Shown here piece after piece: positions 17,615 through 27,133 of a stretch of DNA of 64,000 nt. The stretch's first letter is position 1, and each line of letters opens with the position of its first letter. The stretch covers positions 4,960,001 to 5,024,000 of the forward strand of contig NZ_JAUSYZ010000001.1 in NCBI RefSeq assembly GCF_030817195.1, written 5' to 3'. The notes beneath the pieces are model-generated. The model was given only the letters and a program-made list of their open reading frames with translations, was not told the DNA's origin and searched no databases. Made by a program: the position numbers and the translations under genes. The stretch is from Arthrobacter globiformis. Lineage in GTDB: Bacteria; Actinomycetota; Actinomycetes; Actinomycetales; Micrococcaceae.

Positions 17615-18688
17615 ATGGTTACCAAGCGAACAGCGCGGCTCGCACTTATCTCGTCTCTCTCGGCTGCCACCCTTCTCGGCCTCACGGCCTGCGGCGGCTC
17701 GGCCCCGGCCACCACCTCGTCAGAGGAGAAAGGACTGATCGGCATTTCCATGCGGTTCATCGCCGGAAACGCCTGGCTCAGCACCATGTCCGACGGCGCC
17801 GTCAAGTCCGGAACCGCCAAGGGCTGGACGATGGAAGCCGTCGACGCCCAGGGCAGCGCCCAGGCCCAGATCCAGCAGATGAGGACCTTCATCAACAAGG
17901 GCGCCAAAGCGATCATCATCGAGCCCGTTGGCGACCGCAACGTTGCCGGCGGCATAGAGGCTGCCAAGGCTGCTGGCATCCCGGTCATCGTCGTCAACGA
18001 CCGCGTCTCGGAGGAGCTCGCCAAGAAGGTGGCCTGCAACGTCCACGACGACGGCGAAGCGACCGCCGAGCTGGTGGGAGCGAAAGCCGCGGCGGCCGCC
18101 GTCGCCAGGAAGGGCGAAAACTCCACCATCAACCTCTACATCCAGGCGCTCTTCCCCCAAGAACTGGTCACTGAAAGCCGTGAAAACGGCTTTCTGGCCG
18201 GCTGGAACAAATACATGGAGCAGCACCCGACGGTGAAGACCAAGCGGATCCCCAACAACTACGGCGAAGCCCTGCCGGACAAGACTCTGGCAGCGATGCG
18301 TAACGTGCTGGCCGGAAACCCGGACGTCGACGTCGTGTTCAACCAGACCGACGTCGTGATGCCGGCGGTGATCGAGGCATTGAAGGGTGCCGGGCGGATG
18401 GACCAGAACGGCAAAACCGACGTCATCCTTGCCGGGTTTGACGGCGGTATGGACGTTATCAAGTCAATGGCCAAGGATCCGTCTTACCCCGTGGTAGCGG
18501 ACGGCCTGAACCAGCCGGCGCTGCAGGCCGCCTACGCCGTGGACGAAGCGATCTCGGCGGTGACAGGCACCCCTACCGGCAAGTGTGAGGGCAGCCCGGC
18601 CACGCGGATCCTGCCCGCTCTGGCCGTGACCCCTGAGAATGCCGGACGGTACATCAGCGACGACCTCGCCTTCGCCGGCGCCGAGTAG
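17615..18688 (+). CDS. Sugar ABC transporter substrate-binding lipoprotein (ribose type)
   Basis: 357 residues from the ATG at 17615, preceded by AAAGGAG 4 bases upstream. Lipoprotein signal peptide with lipobox LTAC (Cys ~26). The mature part is a periplasmic-binding-protein type 4 fold: IGISMRFIAGNAW, QMRTFINKGAKAIIIEP, GIPVIVVNDRV, VFNQTDVVMPAVIEAL, ILAGFDGGMDVI, with a C-terminal pair of domains like RbsB. It is the first gene of an ABC importer cassette and lies 86 bp after the PfkB gene. The ligand is unknown; an intact lone Cys near the C-terminus (GKCEG) is unusual but not diagnostic. Confidence 0.93.
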   Translation: MVTKRTARLALISSLSAATLLGLTACGGSAPATTSSEEKGLIGISMRFIAGNAWLSTMSDGAVKSGTAKGWTMEAVDAQGSAQAQIQQMRTFINKGAKAIIIEPVGDRNVAGGIEAAKAAGIPVIVVNDRVSEELAKKVACNVHDDGEATAELVGAKAAAAAVARKGENSTINLYIQALFPQELVTESRENGFLAGWNKYMEQHPTVKTKRIPNNYGEALPDKTLAAMRNVLAGNPDVDVVFNQTDVVMPAVIEALKGAGRMDQNGKTDVILAGFDGGMDVIKSMAKDPSYPVVADGLNQPALQAAYAVDEAISAVTGTPTGKCEGSPATRILPALAVTPENAGRYISDDLAFAGAE

Positions 18689-18699
18689 GCGGGACTATC

Positions 18700-20245
18700 A
18701 TGACTGCACCCGCTGAGCTCGACCTGCGCCCCCTGATCGCGGTGTCGGGAGTGTCCAAGGCATACCCGGGAACCCAGGCCCTCGCAGGCATCGATCTGGA
18801 AGTCATGCCCGGAGAAATCCATGGCATTGCCGGACAGAACGGCGCCGGCAAATCAACCCTGGTGAGAATCCTCTCAGGCGTGGAAAGGCCTGATGCCGGC
18901 AGCGTCCTAATTGACGGCCAGTCTGTCACGCTGGATAACCCGCAGGCAGCTCAGCGGGCGCGGATCATGACCGTCCACCAGGAACTCAGCCTTGTCCCGC
19001 ACCTCTCCGTGGCGGAGAACATCTACGTCGGAGAATTGCCGCGCACCGCCGTCGGCACCATCCACTGGTCCAGGGTCCGTACCCAGGCCCGTGAACAGCT
19101 GCTGCGCATCGGATTCGACATCGACGTCCGCGCCACCGTGGCGAGCCTGCCGATCGCCCACCGGCAGGCCGTGGAAATCGCCAAGGCCCTCACCCGGGAC
19201 GCCCGGGTCCTGATCCTGGACGAACCCACGGCCACCCTGCCGCGACACGACGTGAAGCAATTGTTCGACCTGCTGAACCAGCTCAAGAAGCTGGGGTTGG
19301 CCATCATCTACATCTCGCACCACTTCGACGAGATGTACGCCATCTGCGACAGAATTTCCGTCTTCCGCGACGGCCGCCGTGTGGCGCTTCACGACGGCGA
19401 CGAAAAGCAGCACGATGCCATCCTGCAGTCCATGCTCGGCGGGGTCAGTCCTGAGCGGTCAGAGAAGCTTCAGGTGGGGTCCGGAGACATGCCTCGGCTC
19501 GGCACCGGCCGGACCGCGGGCGAGGTGGCGCTGTCAGTCCGCGGCCTCCGCGACGGCCACGACCTGCACGGGGTGGACCTGGACCTTCACAAAGGCGAGG
19601 TGCTCGGCATAGCCGGACTTTCCGGCAATGGCCAAAGCCAGCTTGCCGCGGCCCTGTTCGGAGCTGAAAAGTCGCGGCACGACGAGTTTCTGGTCAACGG
19701 CCGGGAGCGGCGCCGGCAGGATCCTGCCCACTCAATCGCCCTGGGCATCGGCCTCCTCCCCGAGGAACGCAAGACGCAGGGGCTGATCCTGTCCATGTCC
19801 ATCACACGGAACATCACAATGGCCTCCCTGCCGCGGTTCTCGCCCGGATACTTCCTGAGCAAGGGCAAAGAACAGAAGGCAGCGGTGCGCATGCGTGACG
19901 CCCTTGCCATCAAGACCGCACACGTCGGCGAAGCGGTGGGAAACCTCAGCGGCGGCAACCAGCAAAAGGTTGCCCTCGCAAAATGGCTGGTCAGCGGCGT
20001 CAGCACGCTCATCATCGTCGAACCCACCCGGGGTGTGGACGTCGGGGGCAAAACTCGAGATCTACGAACTCATCCGCACCTTCGCTGACCAGGGTGGCAG
20101 CATCATCCTGATCACCTCTGAAATCGATGAGGCCCTGATGTGCGACCGCGTGCTCATCCTCAGCCGGGGCCGGACCACCGGTGCCGTGAGCCGCAGCGAA
20201 ATCGAGCAGCGCGGGGAGGGCGCGATCCTCGACCGCTTCAACTGA
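18700..20245 (+). pseudogene. Sugar ABC transporter ATPase (RbsA/MglA type) with a +1 frameshift
   Basis: Two ABC domains in one chain as in RbsA/MglA. The first has GQNGAGKST, a degenerate signature (RATVASLPIAHRQAVEIAK) and VLILDEPTATL. The second has a degenerate Walker A (GLSGNGQSQ), usual for this family, then NLSGGNQQKVALAKW. After EPTRGVDVG the frame breaks. A run of five G at about 20044-20048 reads as four G in a repaired frame, giving GAKLEIYELIRTFADQGG and SEIDEALMCDRVLILSRGR to the TGA at 20243-20245 (~515 residues). The fault removes only the last ~65 residues. Either a real homopolymer mutation or a sequence error. Confidence 0.8.
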
Positions 20246-20280
20246 CCGTCCCGAAAACCAAAACAATGGAGTTCAAACCC

Positions 20281-21408
20281 GTGGCTACCAACACCACCCC
20301 CGCGCCGCCGGCACAACGGCTATTCCACAGTCTGCCGTCCGCCCTTACTTCGCTCCGCACGTTCGTCGCTTCGCTCGGCTCCAAGGGATACCTGCTGGCC
20401 GTCGGCGCCATCGTCCTTCTCGTCGGCAGCGCCCTCTCCCAGCACTTCATGACCTCAAGGAACCTCATATCGGTCCTGATCACCGCTTCTGTGGTGTCCG
20501 TCCTTGCCGTCGGCCAGTACCTCGTGATCGTCACCGGCGGCATCGACCTCTCGGTAGGCGCCGTCGCCGCAGTGTCGTCGGTGATAGCCGGGCTGGCCCT
20601 TCAGCAGGGCACGCCCTGGCCCGTCGCCCTCCTTCTGGCGTTGCTCACCGCCGGCCTGATCGGGATCTTCAATGGCCTGATGATCGTCTACGGCGGCATT
20701 ACCCCGTTCATCGTGACGCTTGCGATGATGAGCATCGCCCGCGGTGTGGCCTACATGCTCCAGACGGGGCGGCAGGTCGCGATCGAGGACCAGGGCTTCC
20801 TCGCGGCCTTCACCGCTAACATCGGCCCGATGCCCGCACCGGTCATGATCGCCCTGCTGGTGACCATCGTCTTCGCCGTCGTCATGTCCCAGACCCGCTT
20901 CGGCCGCCGGCTCTTCGCACTCGGAGGCAACGCGGAAGCGGCCAGGCTGTCCGGCCTTCCCATCAAGCGGGACATCATCGGCGCCTACTTCCTCTCCTCC
21001 CTTCTGGCCGGCCTGGGCGGGGTGATGATCGCCGCGCAGCTCACCGAGGGCAGCGCAATCATCGGCGAGGGCTACGAGCTCAACGCAATTGCCGCCGTCG
21101 TGGTGGGCGGGGCGTCCCTCTTCGGCGGCACCGGCGACCCTGTCAGCGCGGTCCTTGGCGGCCTGATCATCGCGGTGATCCTGAACATCATGGACCTGCT
21201 GGGCATTCAGGCCCAGCCCCAACTGGTGGTCAAAGGGGCCGTGATCCTGCTGGCCGTCCTGTTCACCAGCGGCGTGGGCAACAAGCTGCCCGGGGCCCTT
21301 CGAAAACTCATCTTCCAGCAGCGCTACACGGGCAAGCCCGCCACTGAAACGACGCCGGCCGGCGCTGCACCGGTCAAGGACAAGGAGGAAGCGGATGCCC
21401 GCCACTAA
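20281..21408 (+). CDS. Sugar ABC transporter permease (RbsC type)
   Basis: About 375 residues from the GTG at 20281, which has GGAG 9 bases upstream; the ATG at 20266 lacks a binding site but would also be in frame. The protein has 8-10 hydrophobic helices and the family motifs VTGGIDLSVGAVAA, IPFIVTLAMM-like TPFIVTLAMMSIARG, GNAEAARLSGLP (EAA-like loop) and VVVGGASLFGGTG. It is the membrane channel of the importer formed with the preceding ATPase and lipoprotein. A charged C-terminal tail follows the last helix. Its last 14 bp overlap the next gene. Confidence 0.92.
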   Translation: MATNTTPAPPAQRLFHSLPSALTSLRTFVASLGSKGYLLAVGAIVLLVGSALSQHFMTSRNLISVLITASVVSVLAVGQYLVIVTGGIDLSVGAVAAVSSVIAGLALQQGTPWPVALLLALLTAGLIGIFNGLMIVYGGITPFIVTLAMMSIARGVAYMLQTGRQVAIEDQGFLAAFTANIGPMPAPVMIALLVTIVFAVVMSQTRFGRRLFALGGNAEAARLSGLPIKRDIIGAYFLSSLLAGLGGVMIAAQLTEGSAIIGEGYELNAIAAVVVGGASLFGGTGDPVSAVLGGLIIAVILNIMDLLGIQAQPQLVVKGAVILLAVLFTSGVGNKLPGALRKLIFQQRYTGKPATETTPAGAAPVKDKEEADARH

Positions 21409-21973
21409 TGAGACCACGCTGACCCAGTGGCGGTTCTTCACGGAGGCGGAAGCCGAAACCGTGGACGCCATCTGTGCACGCATCTTCCCCAGCAGTGACG
21501 GAAAACCCGGCGCCCGGGAAACCAAGGTCATCACCTACATCGACAGGACGACGGCGAACGAGGAGGAGGCCCTGCGCCGCTGCTACCGGGACGGAGTGGA
21601 GGCCCTGAACGCCCTCACTTCCGAACTCTACGGCCAGCGGTTCGCGGAGCTGACCGACGAACGCCAAGACGAGGTGCTGGAACGTGTCGAAGCCAGCACA
21701 GCCACTGAATCCACTGGAGCCCCGGAGGGCCCCGAAGACGAAGGCCTCCTGGCCACCTTCTTCGCCCTCGTCTGGGAACACACGATCCAGGGCATGTTCT
21801 GCGACCCCCAGTACGGCGGCAATCACGAGGCCCTGGGCTGGCAGTTGGTCGGCTTCCCGGGGGCCCAATGGGGCTACGACGCCGAACAGATGCGCCCCGG
21901 GTTCGATTCCAAAACCATCCCCATCAAGACCCTTGAAGATCTACGCAGAGAGTTGAGGCGAGCAGATGCCTGA
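21395..21973 (+). CDS. Gluconate 2-dehydrogenase subunit 3 family protein
   Basis: 192 residues. FFTEAEAETVDAICARIFP at the N-terminus and FFALVWEHTIQGMFCDPQYGGN plus LVGFPGAQWGYD near the C-terminus are hallmarks of the small subunit that pairs with GMC-type sugar dehydrogenases. Members are often exported by a Tat signal; none is seen here, so the complex is probably cytosolic. GGAGGAAG lies 5 bases before the ATG. It overlaps the permease by 14 bp and the GMC subunit by 8 bp, so the two subunits are made together. Confidence 0.9.
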   Translation: MPATNETTLTQWRFFTEAEAETVDAICARIFPSSDGKPGARETKVITYIDRTTANEEEALRRCYRDGVEALNALTSELYGQRFAELTDERQDEVLERVEASTATESTGAPEGPEDEGLLATFFALVWEHTIQGMFCDPQYGGNHEALGWQLVGFPGAQWGYDAEQMRPGFDSKTIPIKTLEDLRRELRRADA

Positions 21974-23663
21974 GACTGCAGAGGCCGTCGTCGTCGGGCT
22001 GGGAGCGTCCGGCGGCATCATCGCCGAACAGCTGACCAGGGCCGGGATCCGGGTACTGGCCCTCGACAAAGGCCCGGTGCACACCAGTGAGGAATTCACG
22101 TTCAAGCAGGACGAAGTCAAGTACTACTCCCGCGGCTCCCTCGTCCCCCAGCTGGCAACCGACCCCGTCACCTGGCGGCCGGACGAAACGTCCACCGCAC
22201 GGCTGCTCCCCTGGGCAGCCGGGGTACGCGGGAACAGCGAACCCCTGCACTTGCCGCCCTCCATCGGCCCCGGCGGCGGAACCCTGCACTGGGGCGGTGC
22301 CTCCTGGCGCCACCGGGACGCCGACTTCCACATGAAATCCCTCATCGAAGAACGATTCGGACCAGACGCCCTGGAGGAGGATTCCACCATGGTGGACTGG
22401 CCGATCGGCTACGACGACCTGGAACCCTACTACGACCGCGTCGAATGGGAACTGGGCGTCTCCGGCCGGGCCGGCAACGTCAAGGGCGCACCGGACCCCG
22501 AGGGCAACCCCTACGAATCCCCGCGGGAGCGGGGCTTCCCCATGCCCCCGCTGCGCACCGCCCCGGCCGACGACCGGTTCAAGGCGGCCTGCCAGAGCCT
22601 CGGGTACCGCCCCTTCCAGCAGCCGGCGGCAGTGGCGTCCACGGACTACAAGTCGCTCAAGGGCTGCGAATACTGCGGTTTCTGCCACGGCTTCCTGTGC
22701 CACGTCAACGCCAAGCAGTCCAGCCGCATCACCTCCGTAGAGGCGGCCCTGCAGACGGGCAACCTGGAAATCCGTTCCAACTCACGGGTCTTTAGGCTGG
22801 ACCGCGATCCTTCCGGGCGCCGGATCACCGGGGTTTCCTACTTCGATCCCGACGGCAACGTCCACCAGGTCCAGTCCAACCTCGTGGTGGTTGCGTGCTA
22901 CGCGCTCGAGAACAGCCGCCTGCTGCTCGCCTCCGGCATCAACGCCAACGGCCAGGTAGGCCAGAACTTCATGACGCACAGCTTCGGCTGGTGCAGTCTG
23001 GTCCTGCCGGAGTTCAGCAACCCCTTCATGGCACCCCTCGTCGCCGCCAGTGTCGTGGACGACCTGAACTGCGACGGCGTGCCGGACAACGACGAAGGGG
23101 TGCTGTGGGGATCCGTCCTGACCAGCATCCCCGGCGACCTCCAGCCCATCGAGGCCGCGCACAACCTCCCGCCCGGCATGCGCCGCTGGGGTCAGGGCTT
23201 CAAGGACTGGTTCTCCGAGAACTACCGCCGCCTGATGGGCATCCACAACCAGGTGCCCAGCTTCCCGTCCAAGAAGTACTATTGCGACCTGGATCCGGTG
23301 GTGAAGGACAAGTTCGGCCAGCCGGCGCTGCGCATCACGCACGACTGGTCCGAGCACGATCTGGCTGCCCTGAAGTACTTCGAGAAGGTCAAGCGGGCCA
23401 TCGCCGAGGAAATGGGCGCCACCCAGTTCTGGTCCGAACCGACGCCCCCGGCGTACCACCTGTCCACGCACGAGGTGGGAACGCACCGGATGGGCGAGAA
23501 CCCGGCCGATTCCGTGGTCGACATCTACGGCGAATCCCACGAATGCAAGGGCCTGTACGTCGTAGGCGGCGGCCAGTTCCCCACGCTGTCCGGCTACAAC
23601 CCGACCCAGACCCTGCAGGCGCTGGCATATCTCAGCGCCGACCACATCCTCGACAAAGTCTGA
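21966..23663 (+). CDS. GMC family oxidoreductase, sugar dehydrogenase catalytic subunit
   Basis: 565 residues. FAD-binding motif VVVGLGASGGIIAEQL at the N-terminus, IGPGGGTLHWGGASWRH, a Cys-rich stretch CEYCGFCHGFLCH (residues ~236-248), and the C-terminal active-site region STHEVGTHRMG with GGGQFPTLSGYNPTQT. These fit the large subunit of gluconate/glucoside-type flavin dehydrogenases that work with a subunit-3 partner. There is no cytochrome c gene nearby, unlike membrane gluconate dehydrogenase. A cytosolic FAD enzyme oxidising a ring hydroxyl of an imported sugar (for example at C3) is a plausible role, inferred from family and context only. Confidence 0.9.
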   Translation: MPETAEAVVVGLGASGGIIAEQLTRAGIRVLALDKGPVHTSEEFTFKQDEVKYYSRGSLVPQLATDPVTWRPDETSTARLLPWAAGVRGNSEPLHLPPSIGPGGGTLHWGGASWRHRDADFHMKSLIEERFGPDALEEDSTMVDWPIGYDDLEPYYDRVEWELGVSGRAGNVKGAPDPEGNPYESPRERGFPMPPLRTAPADDRFKAACQSLGYRPFQQPAAVASTDYKSLKGCEYCGFCHGFLCHVNAKQSSRITSVEAALQTGNLEIRSNSRVFRLDRDPSGRRITGVSYFDPDGNVHQVQSNLVVVACYALENSRLLLASGINANGQVGQNFMTHSFGWCSLVLPEFSNPFMAPLVAASVVDDLNCDGVPDNDEGVLWGSVLTSIPGDLQPIEAAHNLPPGMRRWGQGFKDWFSENYRRLMGIHNQVPSFPSKKYYCDLDPVVKDKFGQPALRITHDWSEHDLAALKYFEKVKRAIAEEMGATQFWSEPTPPAYHLSTHEVGTHRMGENPADSVVDIYGESHECKGLYVVGGGQFPTLSGYNPTQTLQALAYLSADHILDKV

Positions 23664-23753
23664 TCCGACCCGTACCGGCACCCTAAACCCCCGAAAGAAC
23701 CCCCCGCCGGCCTGAAACCAGGCGGCGACTTCACAAGGAAAGAGAAATAACAA

Positions 23754-24842
23754 ATGGTTGACCCGTATGCCATCGTGGCATTGTCCAACACCGTCCACAC
23801 CATCAAGAAGCGCGAAGACGCCATCGAGAACACCAAGCGGATTTGTGACTTCATGGACCCGGCCGTCATGGTGGCGGCCACGGACGGCGCGCCCGTCAAG
23901 CTTGTTGTCCTGCCGGAAATGGCGATCCAGGGGATGCTGCCGGACTTCAAGGCCGGCAACCGCGAAGCCCACGAGGCCTTCGCCATGACCATTCCCGGCC
24001 CGGAGACCGAGATTCTCGGCCAGAAGGCCCGTCAGCTCAACACCTACATCGCCGCTGAGCTCTACCTAGTCCGCGACGACGACTTCCCCGGCCACCTCTT
24101 CAACGTCGCCTTCATCATCGACCCCAACGGTGACGTCGTCTACAAGCGTTACAAGTCCACCTCCGATGCGTACGAAGGCGGCGCCCTGGGCACCACCAAC
24201 CCGCACGACATCTGGGACGAATTCATCCAGAAGCGCGGCAACGGCAACCTCCTGGATGCGTTCTTCCCGGTCGCCAAGACCGAGATCGGCAACATCGGCT
24301 ACATCATCTGCCACGAGGGCGCCTACCCGGAGACCTCCCGCGGCCTGGCCATGAACGGTGCCGAGCTCATCATCCGCGGCACCTTGATCGAACCGCAGGT
24401 GGGCATGGGCATGTGGGAACTGCAGAACCGCGCCCACGCCATGTTCAACCAGGTCATGGTGGTTGCACCGAACCTGGGCCCGCAGCGCAACGACGACGGC
24501 AGCCTGTTCGACCTCTTCGGCGGACAGTCCATGATCGTTGACCACAAGGGACGGGTGCTGGTGAAGAACGAGGGTGTCAGCGCTGGTGACTCCTTCGTGA
24601 GCACCGTCGTCGACCTGGAGGCGCTGCGCCGCTCCCGGGCCGCCAACGGTGTCACCAACTGGTTCAAGGACCTGCGCACAGAAATGTACGCCGGCATCTA
24701 CGAACAGCCTATCTACGAAAAGAACCAGTACCTCAACGAGCTGCCGGCCGAAGGCTGGCTTGCCCGCGAGGCAAAGCGCCGTGGCATGAACATCGAAAAG
24801 CTCGTGGAACGCGGACTCCTCACCGCCCCGTCGAGCAACTAA
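23754..24842 (+). CDS. Carbon-nitrogen hydrolase (nitrilase superfamily amidase)
   Basis: 362 residues. The Glu-Lys-Cys catalytic triad is visible: E55 in VVLPEMAIQG, K134 in YKRYKST and C186 in GYIICHEGAYPE. Length and the HEGAYPE/GAELIIRGT segments are closest in pattern to aliphatic amidases and formamidases rather than to true nitrilases. AGGAAAGAG lies upstream of the ATG. It sits in the sugar operon between the GMC dehydrogenase and a zinc alcohol dehydrogenase, which suggests that the imported compound carries an amide or similar C-N bond. The substrate is unknown. Confidence 0.9.
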   Translation: MVDPYAIVALSNTVHTIKKREDAIENTKRICDFMDPAVMVAATDGAPVKLVVLPEMAIQGMLPDFKAGNREAHEAFAMTIPGPETEILGQKARQLNTYIAAELYLVRDDDFPGHLFNVAFIIDPNGDVVYKRYKSTSDAYEGGALGTTNPHDIWDEFIQKRGNGNLLDAFFPVAKTEIGNIGYIICHEGAYPETSRGLAMNGAELIIRGTLIEPQVGMGMWELQNRAHAMFNQVMVVAPNLGPQRNDDGSLFDLFGGQSMIVDHKGRVLVKNEGVSAGDSFVSTVVDLEALRRSRAANGVTNWFKDLRTEMYAGIYEQPIYEKNQYLNELPAEGWLAREAKRRGMNIEKLVERGLLTAPSSN

Positions 24843-24868
24843 CCCAACTCCCTGCAGAGGGAAACCAC

Positions 24869-24900
24869 TGCGGGCGTCCGGCCCAGGCCGGACGCCCGCA
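24869..24900 (+). terminator. Strong 15-bp hairpin between amidase and alcohol dehydrogenase genes
   Basis: A perfect 15-bp stem (24869-24883 with 24886-24900) with a 2-base loop follows the amidase stop by 26 bp. No T-run follows it on the plus strand, so it may be an attenuator or mRNA-stabilising/processing hairpin rather than a full terminator. The alcohol dehydrogenase gene starts 40 bp later. Confidence 0.55.
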
Positions 24901-24939
24901 CCCCCTTCACTTCAGACCCAAACCGCGAAAGGCAGACGC

Positions 24940-25953
24940 ATGTACGCCGCCGTCCTCCGTGCCCCGGGCCCCGTCGAGAACCAGCCGCTGGACTACATCG
25001 ACGTCCCCGAACCCGTCCCCGGACCCGGTGAAGTCGCCATCACCGTACTCGCCTGCGGGGTCTGCCGGTCCAACCTGCACATGGTCGAGGGTGACTGGCT
25101 GCCCGCCACCCCCGCCGCGCTGCCCATCATCCCGGGCCATGAGGTAGTCGGCCGGGTCAAGGCCGTAGGTCCCGGCGTGGAAAATCTCACGGTGGGCGAC
25201 CGGATCGGCGTCCAGCCCATCTGGTCCACGTGCGGCGTGTGCGGCCACTGCGTCAGCGGCCATGAGCAGCGTTGCCGGCGGCGCCAAATCACCGGAGAGA
25301 CACGCGATGGCGGCTACGCGGAAGTCATGCTCGCGAACGCCGCCTTCGCCTGCAAGATCCCCGACTCCCTGGCCGACACGGAGGCGGCACCGCTTTTCTG
25401 CCCGGGGATCACAGCCTACGGCGCAGTAAAAAAGGCCCTGCCACGGCCGGGGCAGAACGTGGCCGTGTTCGGCATCGGCGGCGTCGGCCACCTGGCGCTG
25501 CAGATGGCCGGGCTCACCGGCGCCCACGTCAACGCGGTCTCCCGCAGCCTCAAGGCCCGCACCCTTGCCGAGCAGCTCGGGGCCCGTGGAGCGTACGTTC
25601 CGGCCGGCATAGATGGAGGTCTGGCCCTTCGGGATGGGTCCCAGGACGCGGCCATCGTCTTCGCCCCGTCGGACCATGCCGTGGCGGAGGCGCTGCGAGT
25701 CATCAAGCCCGGCGGCCGCGTGGTGCTCGGGGTGGCACAGTCTGTCGGCGTTATGGACATCGGCGACGAAAAAACGGTCGTCGGAACCGTGCTCGGTACC
25801 CGCCAGGACATGGCGGACGTCCTGAACATCGCAGTGGACGGCAAACTCCACGCCGTCCACGAAGACTTCCCACTTAGCGAGGCCAACCATGTGCTGCAGC
25901 GGCTCAAGACGGGCCAGTTGCACGGCCGCGCCGTACTGGTGCCGGGCGCATGA
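24940..25953 (+). CDS. Zinc-dependent alcohol dehydrogenase family protein
   Basis: 337 residues. Catalytic zinc ligands C39 (ACGVCRSN) and H67-E68 (IPGHEVVG); structural zinc loop with four cysteines in [15 protein letters not shown]. The Rossmann motif is [14 protein letters not shown]. Residues around the active site (Arg after [12 protein letters not shown]) fit the broad-specificity branch of actinobacterial zinc ADHs. It oxidises or reduces an alcohol/aldehyde pair with NAD(P). The stop overlaps the ATG of the Gfo/Idh gene. Confidence 0.92.
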   Translation: MYAAVLRAPGPVENQPLDYIDVPEPVPGPGEVAITVLACGVCRSNLHMVEGDWLPATPAALPIIPGHEVVGRVKAVGPGVENLTVGDRIGVQPIWSTCGVCGHCVSGHEQRCRRRQITGETRDGGYAEVMLANAAFACKIPDSLADTEAAPLFCPGITAYGAVKKALPRPGQNVAVFGIGGVGHLALQMAGLTGAHVNAVSRSLKARTLAEQLGARGAYVPAGIDGGLALRDGSQDAAIVFAPSDHAVAEALRVIKPGGRVVLGVAQSVGVMDIGDEKTVVGTVLGTRQDMADVLNIAVDGKLHAVHEDFPLSEANHVLQRLKTGQLHGRAVLVPGA

Positions 25954-27110
25954 GTGCCGTTGCCGGTCGGGAACCGCAACGGTTCATCATCGTAGGCCGT
26001 GGCTGGCGCGCCGACTTCTACCTGCGCATCGCCCGAAGCCTTCCGCACCTCTTCACCTGCGTCGGTGCGGTCACCCGCACATCAGAGGGCGGGGAGGGGA
26101 TGGAGCAGCAGTGGGGCATACCCACATTCCGGACCGTCCAAGAAGCAGCCCGCAGCCTGGACCCGGATCTCGCCGTCACGTGCGTCCCCCGGCACGCCAA
26201 CCCGGAAGTCGTCCGCGCACTGGTTAGCCTAAACATTCCAGTCCTTTCGGAAACGCCGCCCGCCGCTGACCTTCCCTCCCTGCTGGCACTGTGGAACGAC
26301 GTGGGGCCCACGGGTCTGGTCCATGTGGCTGAGCAGCACCCTTATCTTCCCTTCTTCCGCGCTGTCCGCTGTCTCCTCGACGCCGGCAAGTTCGGGGAAG
26401 TTAGCTCCGCCACGGTGTCCTGGACCCACGACTACCATGCCATGGCCATCCTGCGGTCGGTGCTCGCCATCGGACACGACCGCGTACACATCCTGGCGAT
26501 GTCCCGGCAGTCCCCGCTAATGAACGGGCCGGACCGGCAGGGCAAACCCGATCAAAAGAAACTAGACGATGCCCGGACCACACTCGCGCTCCTAGGTGCA
26601 GGCTCCAAAACGGGATTCTACGACTTCACTGAGACCCAGTGGTTCAACCCCCTGCGCGGCCGGCATTTCCAGCTCCGCGGCAGCCACGCCGAACTCACTG
26701 GCAACCGGCTCACCTGGTTAAACGACGACGGCGACCCCGTCAGCGCGCCGATCGAAAGACGCCAACTCGGCATCGACGGCAACCTCGAAGGCGCTGACCT
26801 GGACACCCTCAGCGCCGCCGGCGAGGTCCTGTACGAGAATCCCTTCCGTGGCGCACGCCTTTCCGACGAGGAGATCGCCATGGCCACCTGCCTCAACAAC
26901 ACGCTGCCGGAAAATCGTCCCCAGGGCTACTCCCTCGCAGACGCCTGCCAAGACCACTATCTCTCCCTCCTCATTCATGAAGCAGCCGGGTCAGGAGGGA
27001 GCATCAACTCCACGCCACAACCATGGCAGGCCGATCCCAGCCTCCACACTTTGTCGGGCCACCAGCCCACACCAGCACGTGCCGTCAACGGCCCGGAACC
27101 AACCAATTAA
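25950..27110 (+). CDS. Gfo/Idh/MocA-like protein lacking the EKP motif
   Basis: 386 residues. The N-terminal Rossmann part ([33 protein letters not shown]) and the C-terminal beta-sheet domain follow the Gfo/Idh/MocA plan. At the position where most members have EKP, with the catalytic-site Lys, this protein reads SETPPAAD. An H-x-x-x-H-like segment [12 protein letters not shown] follows. It may be a divergent dehydrogenase or a non-catalytic relative. The C-terminal ~40 residues are low-complexity (Gly/Ser/Pro/Thr). It is coupled to the preceding dehydrogenase by an ATGA overlap. Confidence 0.8.
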   Translation: MSAVAGREPQRFIIVGRGWRADFYLRIARSLPHLFTCVGAVTRTSEGGEGMEQQWGIPTFRTVQEAARSLDPDLAVTCVPRHANPEVVRALVSLNIPVLSETPPAADLPSLLALWNDVGPTGLVHVAEQHPYLPFFRAVRCLLDAGKFGEVSSATVSWTHDYHAMAILRSVLAIGHDRVHILAMSRQSPLMNGPDRQGKPDQKKLDDARTTLALLGAGSKTGFYDFTETQWFNPLRGRHFQLRGSHAELTGNRLTWLNDDGDPVSAPIERRQLGIDGNLEGADLDTLSAAGEVLYENPFRGARLSDEEIAMATCLNNTLPENRPQGYSLADACQDHYLSLLIHEAAGSGGSINSTPQPWQADPSLHTLSGHQPTPARAVNGPEPTN

Positions 27111-27133
27111 CACCGATTCGAAGGAACGACAAT

